Assembly: GCF_000802155.2 (NCBI RefSeq)
Contig: NZ_JQGJ02000004.1
Location: 248,001 to 312,000, forward strand
From: Pseudomonas frederiksbergensis
GTDB lineage: Bacteria > Pseudomonadota > Gammaproteobacteria > Pseudomonadales > Pseudomonadaceae
Direction of reading: 5' to 3'
DNA: 64,000 nt
The position numbers and the translations under genes were made by a program. Below, piece by piece: positions 45,742-54,503 of this stretch; within the stretch, counting starts at the first letter, position 1; each line of letters starts with the position of its first letter. The notes beneath the pieces were generated by a model. It was not told where the DNA came from. It ran no database searches and was given only the letters and a program-made list of their open reading frames with translations.

Positions 45742-46770
45742 ATGTCATCGATTTCCAGCCAACGCATCGTCCTGGCCTCACGCCCCCAGGGTGCGCCAAC
45801 CTCCGAAAACTTTCGTCTTGAACACGTGACGCTGCCGGACCTGGCCGAAGGGCAAATCCTGCTCAAGACGCAGTTCCTGTCCTTGGACCCCTACATGCGC
45901 GGACGCATGAGTGACGCGCCTTCCTACGCTGCGCCGGTGCAAATCGACGAGGTGATGACCGGTGGCGCTGTCAGCCGGGTGGAGCGCTCGATGCATCCGA
46001 AATTCCATGAGGGTGATCTGGTGGTGGGCGCCACGGGTTGGCAAAGCCACTGCATCAGCGATGGCCGTAACGTGATTCCCATCCCTTCCGGCTTGCCCAG
46101 TCCCTCGATGGCCCTTGGTGTGCTGGGGATGCCAGGCATGACGGCCTACATGGGGTTGATGGACATTGGCCAGCCCAAGGCCGGCGAAACCCTGGTCGTG
46201 GCCGCGGCATCGGGCGCCGTGGGCTCGGTGGTGGGGCAAGTGGCAAAGATCAAGGGGCTGCGGGTGGTGGGTGTGGCGGGAGGCAGCGAGAAGTGCAAAT
46301 ACGTGGTCGATGAGCTGGGTTTCGATGCTTGCGTCGACCATAAAGGCGCGAATTTCGCCGAAGAACTGGCCCAGGCTTGCGACCAAGGCATTGACATCTA
46401 TTACGAAAACGTCGGCGGCAAGGTCTTCGATGCGGTGGTGCCGCTGCTGAATGCCAAGGCGCGCATTCCGCTTTGCGGCTTGATCGCGTCCTACAACGAT
46501 CATCAGCCGCCAAGTGGTCCGGATCGCCTGCCGCAGTTACAGCGCACGCTGCTGACCAAGCGCGTGCGGATCCAGGGTTTCATCGTGTTCGACGACTACG
46601 GTGATCGCCAGCCGGAGTTCATCAGTGCCATGGCGCCCTGGGTGCGCGATGGCAAGGTCAAGTTCCGCGAAGACGTGGTCGACGGTCTCGAAAATGCGCC
46701 CCAGGCCTTTATCGGCATGTTGGAGGGGCGAAACTTCGGCAAGTTGGTGGTGCGAGTGGGGCGCGATTGA
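45742..46770 (+). CDS. NADP-dependent oxidoreductase, MDR superfamily (PTGR/CurA-like)
   Basis: 342 residues without the catalytic zinc ligands of alcohol dehydrogenases. LSLDPYMRGRMSD is the signature of the leukotriene-B4 dehydrogenase/prostaglandin reductase group; the NADP fold is VVAAASGAVGSVVGQVAKIKG, followed by YYENVGGKVFDAV. It probably reduces the double bond of alpha,beta-unsaturated carbonyls. Its substrate is not known. An AAGGAG Shine-Dalgarno precedes the ATG. It stands between ybaB and recR, which are adjacent in many relatives. Confidence 0.9.
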   Translation: MSSISSQRIVLASRPQGAPTSENFRLEHVTLPDLAEGQILLKTQFLSLDPYMRGRMSDAPSYAAPVQIDEVMTGGAVSRVERSMHPKFHEGDLVVGATGWQSHCISDGRNVIPIPSGLPSPSMALGVLGMPGMTAYMGLMDIGQPKAGETLVVAAASGAVGSVVGQVAKIKGLRVVGVAGGSEKCKYVVDELGFDACVDHKGANFAEELAQACDQGIDIYYENVGGKVFDAVVPLLNAKARIPLCGLIASYNDHQPPSGPDRLPQLQRTLLTKRVRIQGFIVFDDYGDRQPEFISAMAPWVRDGKVKFREDVVDGLENAPQAFIGMLEGRNFGKLVVRVGRD

Positions 46771-46836
46771 GTATTTGACGCTAATCGGAGGCGCGGGTAT
46801 AAACCGCGTCTCGTTGTTATGTCGGACGTTTCCTCC

Positions 46837-47439
46837 ATGAGTTTCAGCCCTTTGATTCGCCAACTGATCGATGCCCTGCGAACTTTGCCGGGCGTGGGTC
46901 AGAAAACTGCCCAGCGCATGGCGTTGCAACTGCTGGAGCGTGACCGCAGCGGCGGGTCGCGCCTGGCCCTGGCCTTGAGCCAGGCCATGGAAGGTGTCGG
47001 GCACTGCCGCCAATGTCGTACCCTGACTGAAGACGACCTTTGCCCGCAATGTGCCGATCCGCGCCGGGACGACAGCCTGCTCTGCGTGGTCGAGGGGCCG
47101 ATGGATGTGTATGCGGTGGAGCAGACCGGCTTCCGCGGGCGATATTTCGTGCTCAAGGGCCATTTGTCCCCGCTCGACGGCTTGGGGCCTGAAGCCATCG
47201 GCATCCCGCAACTGATCGCGCGGATCGAAGAGGCGGGTACGTTCAAGGAAGTCATCCTCGCCACCAACCCGACGGTCGAAGGCGAAGCCACCGCCCATTA
47301 CATCGCCCAATTGCTGAGCAACAAAGGCCTGGTCGCCTCCCGCATCGCCCACGGCGTGCCGCTGGGAGGGGAGCTGGAATTGGTTGATGGCGGGACACTG
47401 GCGCATTCGTTTGCGGGGCGCAAGCCGATCGCTCTATAA
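46837..47439 (+). CDS. recR: Recombination mediator RecR
   Basis: 200 residues. The order is helix-hairpin-helix ([20 protein letters not shown]), a four-cysteine zinc finger ([16 protein letters not shown]), a Toprim domain ([17 protein letters not shown] ... [17 protein letters not shown]) and the Walker B-like C-terminus ([25 protein letters not shown]). It loads RecA with RecFO at gaps. The ATG at 46837 ([12 protein letters not shown]) fits the family; another in-frame ATG lies 18 nt upstream. Confidence 0.96.
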   Translation: MSFSPLIRQLIDALRTLPGVGQKTAQRMALQLLERDRSGGSRLALALSQAMEGVGHCRQCRTLTEDDLCPQCADPRRDDSLLCVVEGPMDVYAVEQTGFRGRYFVLKGHLSPLDGLGPEAIGIPQLIARIEEAGTFKEVILATNPTVEGEATAHYIAQLLSNKGLVASRIAHGVPLGGELELVDGGTLAHSFAGRKPIAL

Positions 47440-47454
47440 CTGCAACACGAATTC

Positions 47455-47484
47455 CCGCGGGAGTGAGCAAGCTCGCTCCCACGG
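47455..47484. repeat. Extragenic palindrome between convergent recR and apt
   Basis: CCGCGGGAGTGAGC and GCTCGCTCCCACGG pair with few mismatches around AA. It is positioned between two converging stops as a probable bidirectional transcript end and belongs to the same palindrome class as 18572-18599. Confidence 0.72.
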
Positions 47485-47501
47485 GGTGACTCACTTGACC
47501 A

Positions 47502-48050
47502 TTATTTTTCGCTGAGCGAGAACTGCGTCAGGCAGAACGTCGGGATGCCGATGTCTTCCAGGCGCTGGGAGCCGAGCAGCTCCGGCAGATCGATGATCGC
47601 GGCGGCTTCATGGACCTTCGCGCCCATGCGGCGGATCAGGTTGGCAGCGGCAATCAGCGTCCCGCCAGTGGCGATCAGGTCATCGAACATCACCACCGAA
47701 TCACCCTCGCACAGGCTGTCGGCGTGCACTTCCAGGAAAGCCTCGCCGTACTCGGTCTGGTAACCCTCGGCCAGTACGTCGGCCGGCAGCTTGCCTTGCT
47801 TGCGGAACAACACCAGCGGCTTGTTCAACTGATAGGCCAGGATCGAGCCGATCAGGAAGCCCCGCGCATCCATCGCACCGATGTGCGTGAACTCGGCCTC
47901 GACATAACGGTGGGCGAAACTGTCCATGACCAGCCGCAGGGCGGTGGGTGACTGGAACAACGGGGTGATGTCGCGAAAGATCACGCCTGGCTTGGGGAAA
48001 TCGATCACGGGGCGGATCAGGGATTTGATGTCGAAGGAATCAAAGACCAT
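47502..48050 (-). CDS. apt: Adenine phosphoribosyltransferase
   Basis: 182 residues salvaging adenine to AMP with PRPP. It has the PRPP-binding motif [20 protein letters not shown], the [15 protein letters not shown] segment and the flexible loop region [20 protein letters not shown]. It is the last minus-strand gene in the anr neighbourhood, 75 nt after the anr stop. Confidence 0.96.
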   Translation of the reverse strand: MVFDSFDIKSLIRPVIDFPKPGVIFRDITPLFQSPTALRLVMDSFAHRYVEAEFTHIGAMDARGFLIGSILAYQLNKPLVLFRKQGKLPADVLAEGYQTEYGEAFLEVHADSLCEGDSVVMFDDLIATGGTLIAAANLIRRMGAKVHEAAAIIDLPELLGSQRLEDIGIPTFCLTQFSLSEK

Positions 48051-48125
48051 CGTCGAGGTGTCCTGGCTGGCTGCAAACGCGGCAGTATAGCGCGGCGGGA
48101 CAAAAGCCTCAGCCGCGCGAGCGCA

Positions 48126-48860
48126 TCAGCCTTCGACCGAACCGCCGGCCAGGGCGCAGAGCTGGATCGGATCGAGGATATGGATCTCCTTGCCTTCGGC
48201 TGCGATCAATTCGCTCTGTTGGAAGCGGGTGAAGACCCGGGACACGGTTTCCACGGCCAGGCCCAGGTAGTTACCGATTTCGTTGCGCGACATGCTCAAG
48301 CGGAACTGGTTGGCCGAAAACCCACGGGCACGAAAACGCGCCGAGAGGTTGACCAGGAACGTGGCGATGCGCTCGTCGGCGGTCTTCTTCGAGAGCAACA
48401 GCATCATCTGCTGGTCGTCACGGATCTCCCGGCTCATCACCCGCATCAATTGCCGGCGCAGTTGCGGCAGTTGCAAGGCCAGTTCGTCGAGACGATCAAA
48501 AGGAATTTCACACACCGAGGTGGTTTCCAGCGCCTGGGCCGAAACCGGATGGGTCTCGGTGTCCATGCCCGACAGGCCCACGAGTTCGCTGGGCAGATGG
48601 AAGCCGGTGAGCTGCTCTTCGCCACCGTCGCTCAGGTTGAAGGTCTTCAAGGCGCCCGAGCGCACGGCGTAGACCGAGTCAAAGGCGTCACCCTGGCGAA
48701 ACAGGAACTCACCTTTTTTCAGGGGCCGTCCCCGTTTAACGATGTCGTCCAGCGCGTCCATGTCCTCCAGATTCAACGAAAGTGGCAGGCACAGCGGGGC
48801 CAGGCTGCAGTCCTTGCAATGGGCCTGGTTGTGAGCGCGGGATTTGACTGGCTCGGACAT
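48126..48860 (-). CDS. anr: Anaerobic regulator Anr (FNR family)
   Basis: 244 residues. Three N-terminal cysteines ([10 protein letters not shown]) plus one in SVCEIPF coordinate the oxygen-sensing [4Fe-4S] cluster. The cyclic-nucleotide-like fold ([25 protein letters not shown]) leads to a Crp-type HTH ([27 protein letters not shown]) whose E--SR recognition helix targets TTGAT-N4-ATCAA. It activates hemN, cbb3 assembly and denitrification genes at low oxygen. Its likely targets in the window carry boxes at 50401 and 56087. Confidence 0.97.
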   Translation of the reverse strand: MSEPVKSRAHNQAHCKDCSLAPLCLPLSLNLEDMDALDDIVKRGRPLKKGEFLFRQGDAFDSVYAVRSGALKTFNLSDGGEEQLTGFHLPSELVGLSGMDTETHPVSAQALETTSVCEIPFDRLDELALQLPQLRRQLMRVMSREIRDDQQMMLLLSKKTADERIATFLVNLSARFRARGFSANQFRLSMSRNEIGNYLGLAVETVSRVFTRFQQSELIAAEGKEIHILDPIQLCALAGGSVEG

Positions 48861-48955
48861 TTCTTAAATCCTTGTGAGAAAAACACACATAAGCCGTAAG
48901 GGTAACCCACCATACAAACTCCGGCCAGTGCAGTATCACCGTCAAATTGTCGCGC

Positions 48956-50338
48956 TCAGATGACTCGGGAAAATCGTTGCCGGTTTTGCTGCTCCAAATA
49001 CGCGTCAAACACCATGCAGACAGAACGCACCAACAGGCGCCCGGCGGGCAGTACTTTGATATGCGTTTGGGTCAATTCCAGCAGCCCGTCGGCTGCCATT
49101 GTCTGTAATTGCGGCCATAAAGACGCGAAATAACCCCGAAAATCGACATTGAAGTCTTGCTCTATCTCGGCGAACGCCAGCGAGAAATGGCACATCAGTT
49201 GCTGGATCACTGCGCGTCGCAACCGGTCGTCGGCATTGCACACCAGGCCACGGCTGGTTGCCAACTGCCCGTCGGCAAGGGCGTTCTGGTATTGGGCCAG
49301 GTCGCTGCTGTTCTGGCAGTACAAATCACCCACCTGGCTGATGGCCGACACGCCGAGGCCGATCAGGTCACAATGCCCGTGGGTGGTATAGCCTTGGAAG
49401 TTGCGTTGCAGGGTCGCTTCCTCTTGGGCAATCGCCAGTTCGTCGTCGGGCAGGGCGAAGTGGTCCATGCCGATGTAGCGATAACCGGCGGCGGTCAGTT
49501 GCTCGATGGTGCCTTGCAGCATCGCCAGTTTCTGGACCGGGTTCGGCAGGTCCTGGCTATTGATCCGCCGTTGCGGCATGAAGCGTTCCGGCAGGTGAGC
49601 GTAATTGAAGACCGAAAGGCGGTCGGGTTGCAGGTTGATGACTTCCTCGACGGTGCGGGCGAAGTTCTCTGGCGTTTGCTTGGGCAAGCCGTAGATCAGG
49701 TCGATGTTGATCGAGCGAAACTGCAACGTGCGCGCGGCTTCGATCACGGCGCGGGTTTCTTCCAGGCTTTGCAGGCGGTTGACGGCACGCTGCACGGCCG
49801 GGTCGAGGTCTTGCAGGCCGATGCTGACGCGGTTGAAGCCCAGTTCCCGCAGCAGGCCCATCGTCGACCAGTCGGCTTCCCGGGGATCGATCTCGATGCC
49901 GTAGTCGCCGGAATCGTCGTCCATCAGGCTCAGGTGCTGGCGCAGCTTGGCCATCAATTGGCGCAACTCGTCGTGACTGAGGAACGTCGGCGTGCCTCCG
50001 CCCAAGTGCAGTTGCTCAACGCGCTGGGCGGGGTCGAGATGGCAGCCGATCAGCTGGATTTCCTGCTCCAGGCGTTGCAGGTAGGCATGGGCGCGACCGC
50101 GATCCTTGGTGATGACTTTGTTGCAGGCGCAGTAGTAGCAGATATTGGCGCAAAACGGCACGTGCACATACAACGACAGCGGCTTGAGCGCCTTGCGACT
50201 GTCACGAAGCGCGTGGAGCAAGTCGAAGGAGCCCACCTGGCCGGCGAACTGCGCCGCAGTCGGGTAAGAGGTGTAGCGTGGTCCCGCCAGGTCGTAGCGG
50301 CGGATCAGGTCTGAGTCCCAACGAATGGCGTCGAGCAT
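48956..50338 (-). CDS. hemN: Oxygen-independent coproporphyrinogen III dehydrogenase
   Basis: 460 residues of the radical-SAM enzyme forming protoporphyrinogen IX without oxygen. The [4Fe-4S]-SAM motif is YVHVPFCANICYYCACNK, followed by LHLGGGTPTFLS and the HemN-specific N-terminal RYDLAGPRYTSYPTA. The ATG at 50338 (MLDAIRWDSDLIRRYD) is favoured over an in-frame ATG 27 nt upstream. A perfect Anr box is centred about 70 nt upstream, so induction at low oxygen is expected; anr itself lies immediately downstream. Confidence 0.95.
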   Translation of the reverse strand: MLDAIRWDSDLIRRYDLAGPRYTSYPTAAQFAGQVGSFDLLHALRDSRKALKPLSLYVHVPFCANICYYCACNKVITKDRGRAHAYLQRLEQEIQLIGCHLDPAQRVEQLHLGGGTPTFLSHDELRQLMAKLRQHLSLMDDDSGDYGIEIDPREADWSTMGLLRELGFNRVSIGLQDLDPAVQRAVNRLQSLEETRAVIEAARTLQFRSINIDLIYGLPKQTPENFARTVEEVINLQPDRLSVFNYAHLPERFMPQRRINSQDLPNPVQKLAMLQGTIEQLTAAGYRYIGMDHFALPDDELAIAQEEATLQRNFQGYTTHGHCDLIGLGVSAISQVGDLYCQNSSDLAQYQNALADGQLATSRGLVCNADDRLRRAVIQQLMCHFSLAFAEIEQDFNVDFRGYFASLWPQLQTMAADGLLELTQTHIKVLPAGRLLVRSVCMVFDAYLEQQNRQRFSRVI

Positions 50339-50400
50339 GCGGGCGTTCCCCGGATAGGCTGGCATGGTCGAAAGTCTATGGGCGAGGCGAAAGGGGCGTG

Positions 50401-50414
50401 TTGATTTGCGTCAA
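50401..50414. promoter_or_regulatory. Anr/FNR box upstream of hemN
   Basis: TTGATTTGCGTCAA matches TTGAY-N4-RTCAA exactly. It sits 63-76 nt before the hemN start, a position compatible with class II activation, within the 90-nt gap after the exporter gene. Confidence 0.88.
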
Positions 50415-50428
50415 CGGCGGCGACTCGG

Positions 50429-51112
50429 TCAGTGCCCCATGAGCCAATGCTGGTGCGGCCCCGGCAGCGTCCAGATGCCGAAGACAATCACCAGCAATCC
50501 GCCGGCCATCCGCACGCTGCGTTTACGCAACAGGGCGGTGACACGCTCCGCCGCCAGGCCGGTGGCGAGCAGCACGGGCCAGGTGCCGAGGCCGAAGGCG
50601 AGCATCAACAGCGCGCTGTCCAGGGCATTACCCTGGCTGGCGGACCACAGCAGGGTGCTGTAGACCAACCCGCAGGGCAACCAGCCCCACAGCGCGCCGA
50701 GCAGCAAGGCCCGTGGCAGGCTCGATACCGGCAGCAGGCGGTTGGCGACTGGCTGGATGTGTCGCCACAAGCCACGGCCGAGGCTTTCGATGCGGGTCAG
50801 GCCGCTCCACCATCCGGCGAGATACAGGCCCATCGCAATCAGCAGCAGGCCCGCCAGCACCCGCATGATCATCGCCGCCGGGCTGTTGGCAACGGCCCAG
50901 CCGGCCAGGCCGATCAGCAAGCCGGCCGTGGCGTAACTCAGGATCCGTCCCACGTTGTAGGCCAACAACAGCCGAAAGCGCCGGCTGCGCTGTTCCTTGG
51001 GAATCGCCAGGGTAAGGGCGCCCATCAGGCCCCCGCACATGCCCAGGCAATGGCCGCCGCCCAGCAGGCCGAGGATGACGGCCGAGACCAGTAGCGGCGC
51101 CAGATCAAGCAT
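50429..51112 (-). CDS. TauE/SafE-like (sulfite exporter family) membrane protein of the cbb3 cluster
   Basis: 227 residues with about six membrane spans. Motifs LGGGHCLGMCGGLMGALTLAIP and GALWGWLPCGLVYSTLLWSA resemble the CcdA/DsbD-like, cysteine-containing heavy-metal transport subgroup annotated as 'sulfite exporter TauE/SafE'. It always follows ccoS in pseudomonads. A role in copper handling or cytochrome maturation for cbb3 oxidase is inferred. Its ATG at 51112 overlaps the ccoS stop by 8 nt. Confidence 0.88.
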   Translation of the reverse strand: MLDLAPLLVSAVILGLLGGGHCLGMCGGLMGALTLAIPKEQRSRRFRLLLAYNVGRILSYATAGLLIGLAGWAVANSPAAMIMRVLAGLLLIAMGLYLAGWWSGLTRIESLGRGLWRHIQPVANRLLPVSSLPRALLLGALWGWLPCGLVYSTLLWSASQGNALDSALLMLAFGLGTWPVLLATGLAAERVTALLRKRSVRMAGGLLVIVFGIWTLPGPHQHWLMGH

Positions 51113-51323
51113 GGGGCGGTGCCTTGTCGTCGGTTTTTTGGGGCTCGCCGCTGGCTTCGTCCACCGCCGCCTTGTGGTTCGGGTCCTGGTCGTCGAACAG
51201 AATGCTATGGGCCGGGCCGTCAAGGTCGTCGTATTGGCCGCTGTCGACGGCCCAGAAGAATATATAGACGGCGATGGCGACGATCAGGAGCGCGGCGGGG
51301 ATCATCACGTAAAGAGCTGGCAT
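51105..51323 (-). CDS. ccoS: Cbb3-type oxidase assembly protein CcoS
   Basis: 72 residues: a single transmembrane helix (YVMIPAALLIVAIAVYIFFWAV) then the conserved SGQYDDLDGPAHSILFDD motif. CcoS is needed to insert heme b and CuB into the cbb3 oxidase. It follows ccoI by 24 nt. Confidence 0.94.
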   Translation of the reverse strand: MPALYVMIPAALLIVAIAVYIFFWAVDSGQYDDLDGPAHSILFDDQDPNHKAAVDEASGEPQKTDDKAPPHA

Positions 51324-51347
51324 GTCGGATCTCCATGCCCGCGCGGC

Positions 51348-53798
51348 TCAGGCCGGCTGCGGACGGGTATCGGGCGTGGCGTCAAGAACCTGCGCCTTGG
51401 GTTGGCGGGTCAGCCTCAGCGCATTCAGCACCACGGTCAACGAACTGATGGACATGCCGACCGCGGCCCACACCGGCGTGATCCAGCCGAGGGCGGCGAA
51501 CGGCAACATGAGGCCATTGTACAGCCCCGCCCAGACCAGGTTCTCGATGATCACCCGACGGGTGCGCCGGGCGAGGCTGAAGGCGTGGACCAGGGCCTCG
51601 AGGCGGTTGGACAGCAGGACGGCGTCGGCGCTGGTCTTGGCCAGGTCGGTGGCCGAGCCCATGGCGACGCTGATATCCGCCGCCGCCAGCACCGGGACGT
51701 CGTTGACGCCGTCGCCGAGCATCAGCACTTTGCGACCTTGCTGATGCAGCTGTTGGAGCACGGCCAGCTTGTCGTCAGGGCGCAAGCCGCCGCGAGCTTC
51801 ATCGATGCCCAGTTCGGCGGCAACGCTGGCAACCATCGGCGAGCTGTCACCCGACAGCAGGAGGGTGCGCCAGCCCCGCGCTTTGCAGGCCGCGACCAGG
51901 GCCGAGGCATCCGTACGCAGGCGGTCATCGAGGACAAACCAGGCCAGCGGTCCGATGTCGTCGCCCAGCAACAGCCACTGTCCGGGTTCGTTCGGCATCT
52001 GCGGGACGGGCGCGCCACTCGTTTCGCAGACAAAGCCGGGATGGCCGATGCGCAGTCGCTGTTCGCCCACTGTGCCTTCAAGCCCCAGTCCCGGGAAACT
52101 CTGCACATGCTCGGCGGCCAGCGGCGCACGGCCGAAGGCGCGGGCAATCGGGTGTTCGGAGCGATTTTCCAGGGCGGCGGCCAAGGCCAGGCATTGGTCG
52201 CTGTCGAGTGCCGCCAGTGGTCGAATGGCACGCAACGCCAAGCGTCCTTCGGTCAGAGTGCCGGTTTTGTCGAAGATCACCGTGTCGATCTGGTTCAGGC
52301 CTTCCAGTACATGACCCCGGGTCAGCAGCAGGCCGAGTTTATGCAGGGTGCCGGTAGCGGCAGTCAGGGCGGTCGGCGTCGCCAGGGACAGCGCGCAAGG
52401 GCAGGTCGCAACCAGCATCGCCAGGACGATCCAGAAGGCGCGCGAAGCATCCATATACCACCACAACAAGCCGATGGCCGTCGCCGCAACCAGGGAGAAC
52501 AGCAGGAACCATTGGGCGGCGCGGTCGGCGATTTCCGCCAGCCGTGGTTTCTCGCCCTGGGCGCGTTCCAACAGGCGCACGATGGCGGACAAGCGCGTGT
52601 CCTGTCCCAACGCCAGCACCTGGACGGTCAGCGCGCCCTCGACGTTAAGCGTGCCCGCCGTGACTGCATCGCCGGCCTGGCGGGGTTGCGGCAGGTATTC
52701 ACCGGTCAGCAGCGATTCGTCGACGCTGGACTGGCCTTCGAGAATCCTGCCGTCGGCGGGCAGGATCGCGCCGGGTTGGACCAGCACCCGGTCGCCGGTG
52801 TGCAACTCGCTGAGCAGGATGCGCTCGCTCTGGCCGTCTTCATCCAGGCGCAGGCACGAGGCTGGCAGCAGGTTGACCAGTTGAGCGGTGGCGGCAGCGG
52901 TGCGCTCCCGGGCCCGACGTTCCAGGTAGCGGCCCGCCAGCAGGAACAGCGCAAACATGCCGACGGCATCGAAGTACAACTCGCCGGCACCGGTAATGGA
53001 CGTCCAGATCCCCGCGATGTAAGCGCCACCGATGGCCAGCGACACTGAAACGTCCATGGTCAGGTGGCGAGTACGCAGGTCACGCATGGCACCTTTGAAG
53101 AAAGGCGCGCAACTGTAGAACACGATAGGCGTCGTCAAAAACAGCGCGACCCAGCGCAGGATGGTGTGCATCTCCGGGCTCAGGTCGATGTTGAATTCCG
53201 GCCAGGTGGCCATGGTCGCCATCATCGCCTGGAACCACAGCAAGCCGGCCACGCCCAGCTGGCGCAGGGCCAGGCGGTTTTGCGCGGCAAGCTGTTCGCT
53301 GGCCTGATCGGCCTGGTACGGGTGCGCGGCGTAGCCGATCTGGCGCAATTCGGCGAGCAGGGTGCTCAGCGGCAATTGAGCATCGGCCCAGCGGACGTGC
53401 AGGCGATGGTTGGACAGGTTCAGTCGCGCCTCGGCCACCGCCGGCAAAGTGCGCAAGTGTTTTTCGATCAGCCAGCCACAGGCGGCGCAGCTGATGCCTT
53501 CCATCAGCAGGGTGGTTTCGCACAGCTCGCCTTCATGGCGAACGAACGACTGCTGCACGTCAGGGCGATCATACAGCGCCAGTTCATCGGTCAACTGGAC
53601 GGGCAAGGTCCCGGGATTGGCCGACGCTTCACTGCGATGCTGGTAATAGCTTTCCAGGCCGCCGGCGACAATCGCTTCGGCCACTGCCTGGCAACCCGGG
53701 CAGCACAGCTCGCGGGTCTCACCGAGGACAACGGCGGTGAAGCGACTGCCGGGAGGAACGGGCAGGGCGCAGTGATAGCAGGGCTGTGGCGTGGTCAT
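51348..53798 (-). CDS. ccoI: Copper-translocating P-type ATPase CcoI (FixI)
   Basis: 816 residues. The N-terminal cysteine motif CYHCALPVPPG with CCPGCQAVAEAI precedes a heavy-metal-binding domain (MEGISCAACGWLIEKHL). The membrane motif CPC is present (VATCPCALSLATP), as are the phosphorylation site FDKTGTLTEG, the HP region (ENRSEHPIARAFG) and the hinge MLGDGVNDVPVLAAADISVAMG. It exports copper for cbb3 oxidase assembly. It is separated from ccoH by a 157-nt REP-rich gap. Confidence 0.96.
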   Translation of the reverse strand: MTTPQPCYHCALPVPPGSRFTAVVLGETRELCCPGCQAVAEAIVAGGLESYYQHRSEASANPGTLPVQLTDELALYDRPDVQQSFVRHEGELCETTLLMEGISCAACGWLIEKHLRTLPAVAEARLNLSNHRLHVRWADAQLPLSTLLAELRQIGYAAHPYQADQASEQLAAQNRLALRQLGVAGLLWFQAMMATMATWPEFNIDLSPEMHTILRWVALFLTTPIVFYSCAPFFKGAMRDLRTRHLTMDVSVSLAIGGAYIAGIWTSITGAGELYFDAVGMFALFLLAGRYLERRARERTAAATAQLVNLLPASCLRLDEDGQSERILLSELHTGDRVLVQPGAILPADGRILEGQSSVDESLLTGEYLPQPRQAGDAVTAGTLNVEGALTVQVLALGQDTRLSAIVRLLERAQGEKPRLAEIADRAAQWFLLFSLVAATAIGLLWWYMDASRAFWIVLAMLVATCPCALSLATPTALTAATGTLHKLGLLLTRGHVLEGLNQIDTVIFDKTGTLTEGRLALRAIRPLAALDSDQCLALAAALENRSEHPIARAFGRAPLAAEHVQSFPGLGLEGTVGEQRLRIGHPGFVCETSGAPVPQMPNEPGQWLLLGDDIGPLAWFVLDDRLRTDASALVAACKARGWRTLLLSGDSSPMVASVAAELGIDEARGGLRPDDKLAVLQQLHQQGRKVLMLGDGVNDVPVLAAADISVAMGSATDLAKTSADAVLLSNRLEALVHAFSLARRTRRVIIENLVWAGLYNGLMLPFAALGWITPVWAAVGMSISSLTVVLNALRLTRQPKAQVLDATPDTRPQPA

Positions 53799-53816
53799 GG
53801 TTGTCGGGTGAAGGCC

Positions 53817-53949
53817 TTTTGTGGCGAGGGAGCTTGCTCACGCTCGGCTGCGCAGCAGTGGTGTTTCAATACGCAATATGCCTGAGGACTGTCGGCTCAA
53901 AAACAGGGCCGCTTCGCGACCCCGCGGGAGCAAGCTCCCTCGCCACAAA
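53817..53949. repeat. Inverted pair of REP elements (BIME) between ccoH and ccoI
   Basis: The left element reads TTTTGTGGCGAGGGAGCTTG (53817 on). The right element (53907-53949) ends CAAGCTCCCTCGCCACAAAA in inverted orientation. The two could fold into a large cruciform or separate hairpins and may modulate ccoI expression relative to ccoH. Confidence 0.85.
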
Positions 53950-53955
53950 AGCAGC

Positions 53956-54492
53956 TTATTTCAGGTCTTCAGCGCCTTGCAGCGGCTCGTCGCCGAGCAG
54001 GATGGCCTGGTCGTGGTTGATCTGCTCTTCCTCGAACAAACGCCAGGTCTTGTCGTTCTCCACGCCCAGCAACTCGACGAACCGGCGTCCTTCGACCTTG
54101 TCCGCCAACTGGCCGACGTAGCGCCCAGGTTCGCTGTCGTTGCGGGTCAGGACAATCTTGCGGTCCTTCTCCGGCTGGGTCGGCGAGATCAGGCTCAGTT
54201 CCAGGGTCTGGGGGCGGCTGTTGCCGTCCAGGCGCAGGTTCACTTCGCCGGTGAGGTCGTCCAACTGCACGTTGGCATGCAGTTGCAGGGTCTGGGCCAG
54301 CAGCTCGCGCTCCAGGGAGCGGTTGATACCCTTGCCGGCTTCGTAATAGTTGTCGTTGACCAGGTTATCCGGGTTGTTTACCGCGATGGTCACCATGGTC
54401 AGGCTCAGCGTTACCGAGCAGGCAAGGATCCCGATAATGATCCACGGCCAGAGGTGCTTGTACCAAGGGCTGGTGGCGGTTGCTGCAGGCAT
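53956..54492 (-). CDS. ccoH: Cbb3 oxidase assembly protein CcoH (FixH)
   Basis: About 178 residues with one membrane span near the N-terminus (WIIIGILACSVTLSLTMVTIAV) and the FixH periplasmic domain (NNPDNLVNDNYYEAGKGINRSLERE). It stabilises cbb3 oxidase during assembly. I chose the ATG at 54492 because GAGAG stands 8 nt upstream; the ATG at 54498 would have 2-nt spacing. It begins 11 nt after ccoG. Confidence 0.92.
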   Translation of the reverse strand: MPAATATSPWYKHLWPWIIIGILACSVTLSLTMVTIAVNNPDNLVNDNYYEAGKGINRSLERELLAQTLQLHANVQLDDLTGEVNLRLDGNSRPQTLELSLISPTQPEKDRKIVLTRNDSEPGRYVGQLADKVEGRRFVELLGVENDKTWRLFEEEQINHDQAILLGDEPLQGAEDLK

Positions 54493-54503
54493 GTTCATTT
54501 CTC

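Noticed and set aside
48932..48945. Possible Anr autoregulatory box TTGACGGTGATACT (minus strand) before anr
   Set aside because: The second half-site (ATACT) departs too far from RTCAA; only one half fits.
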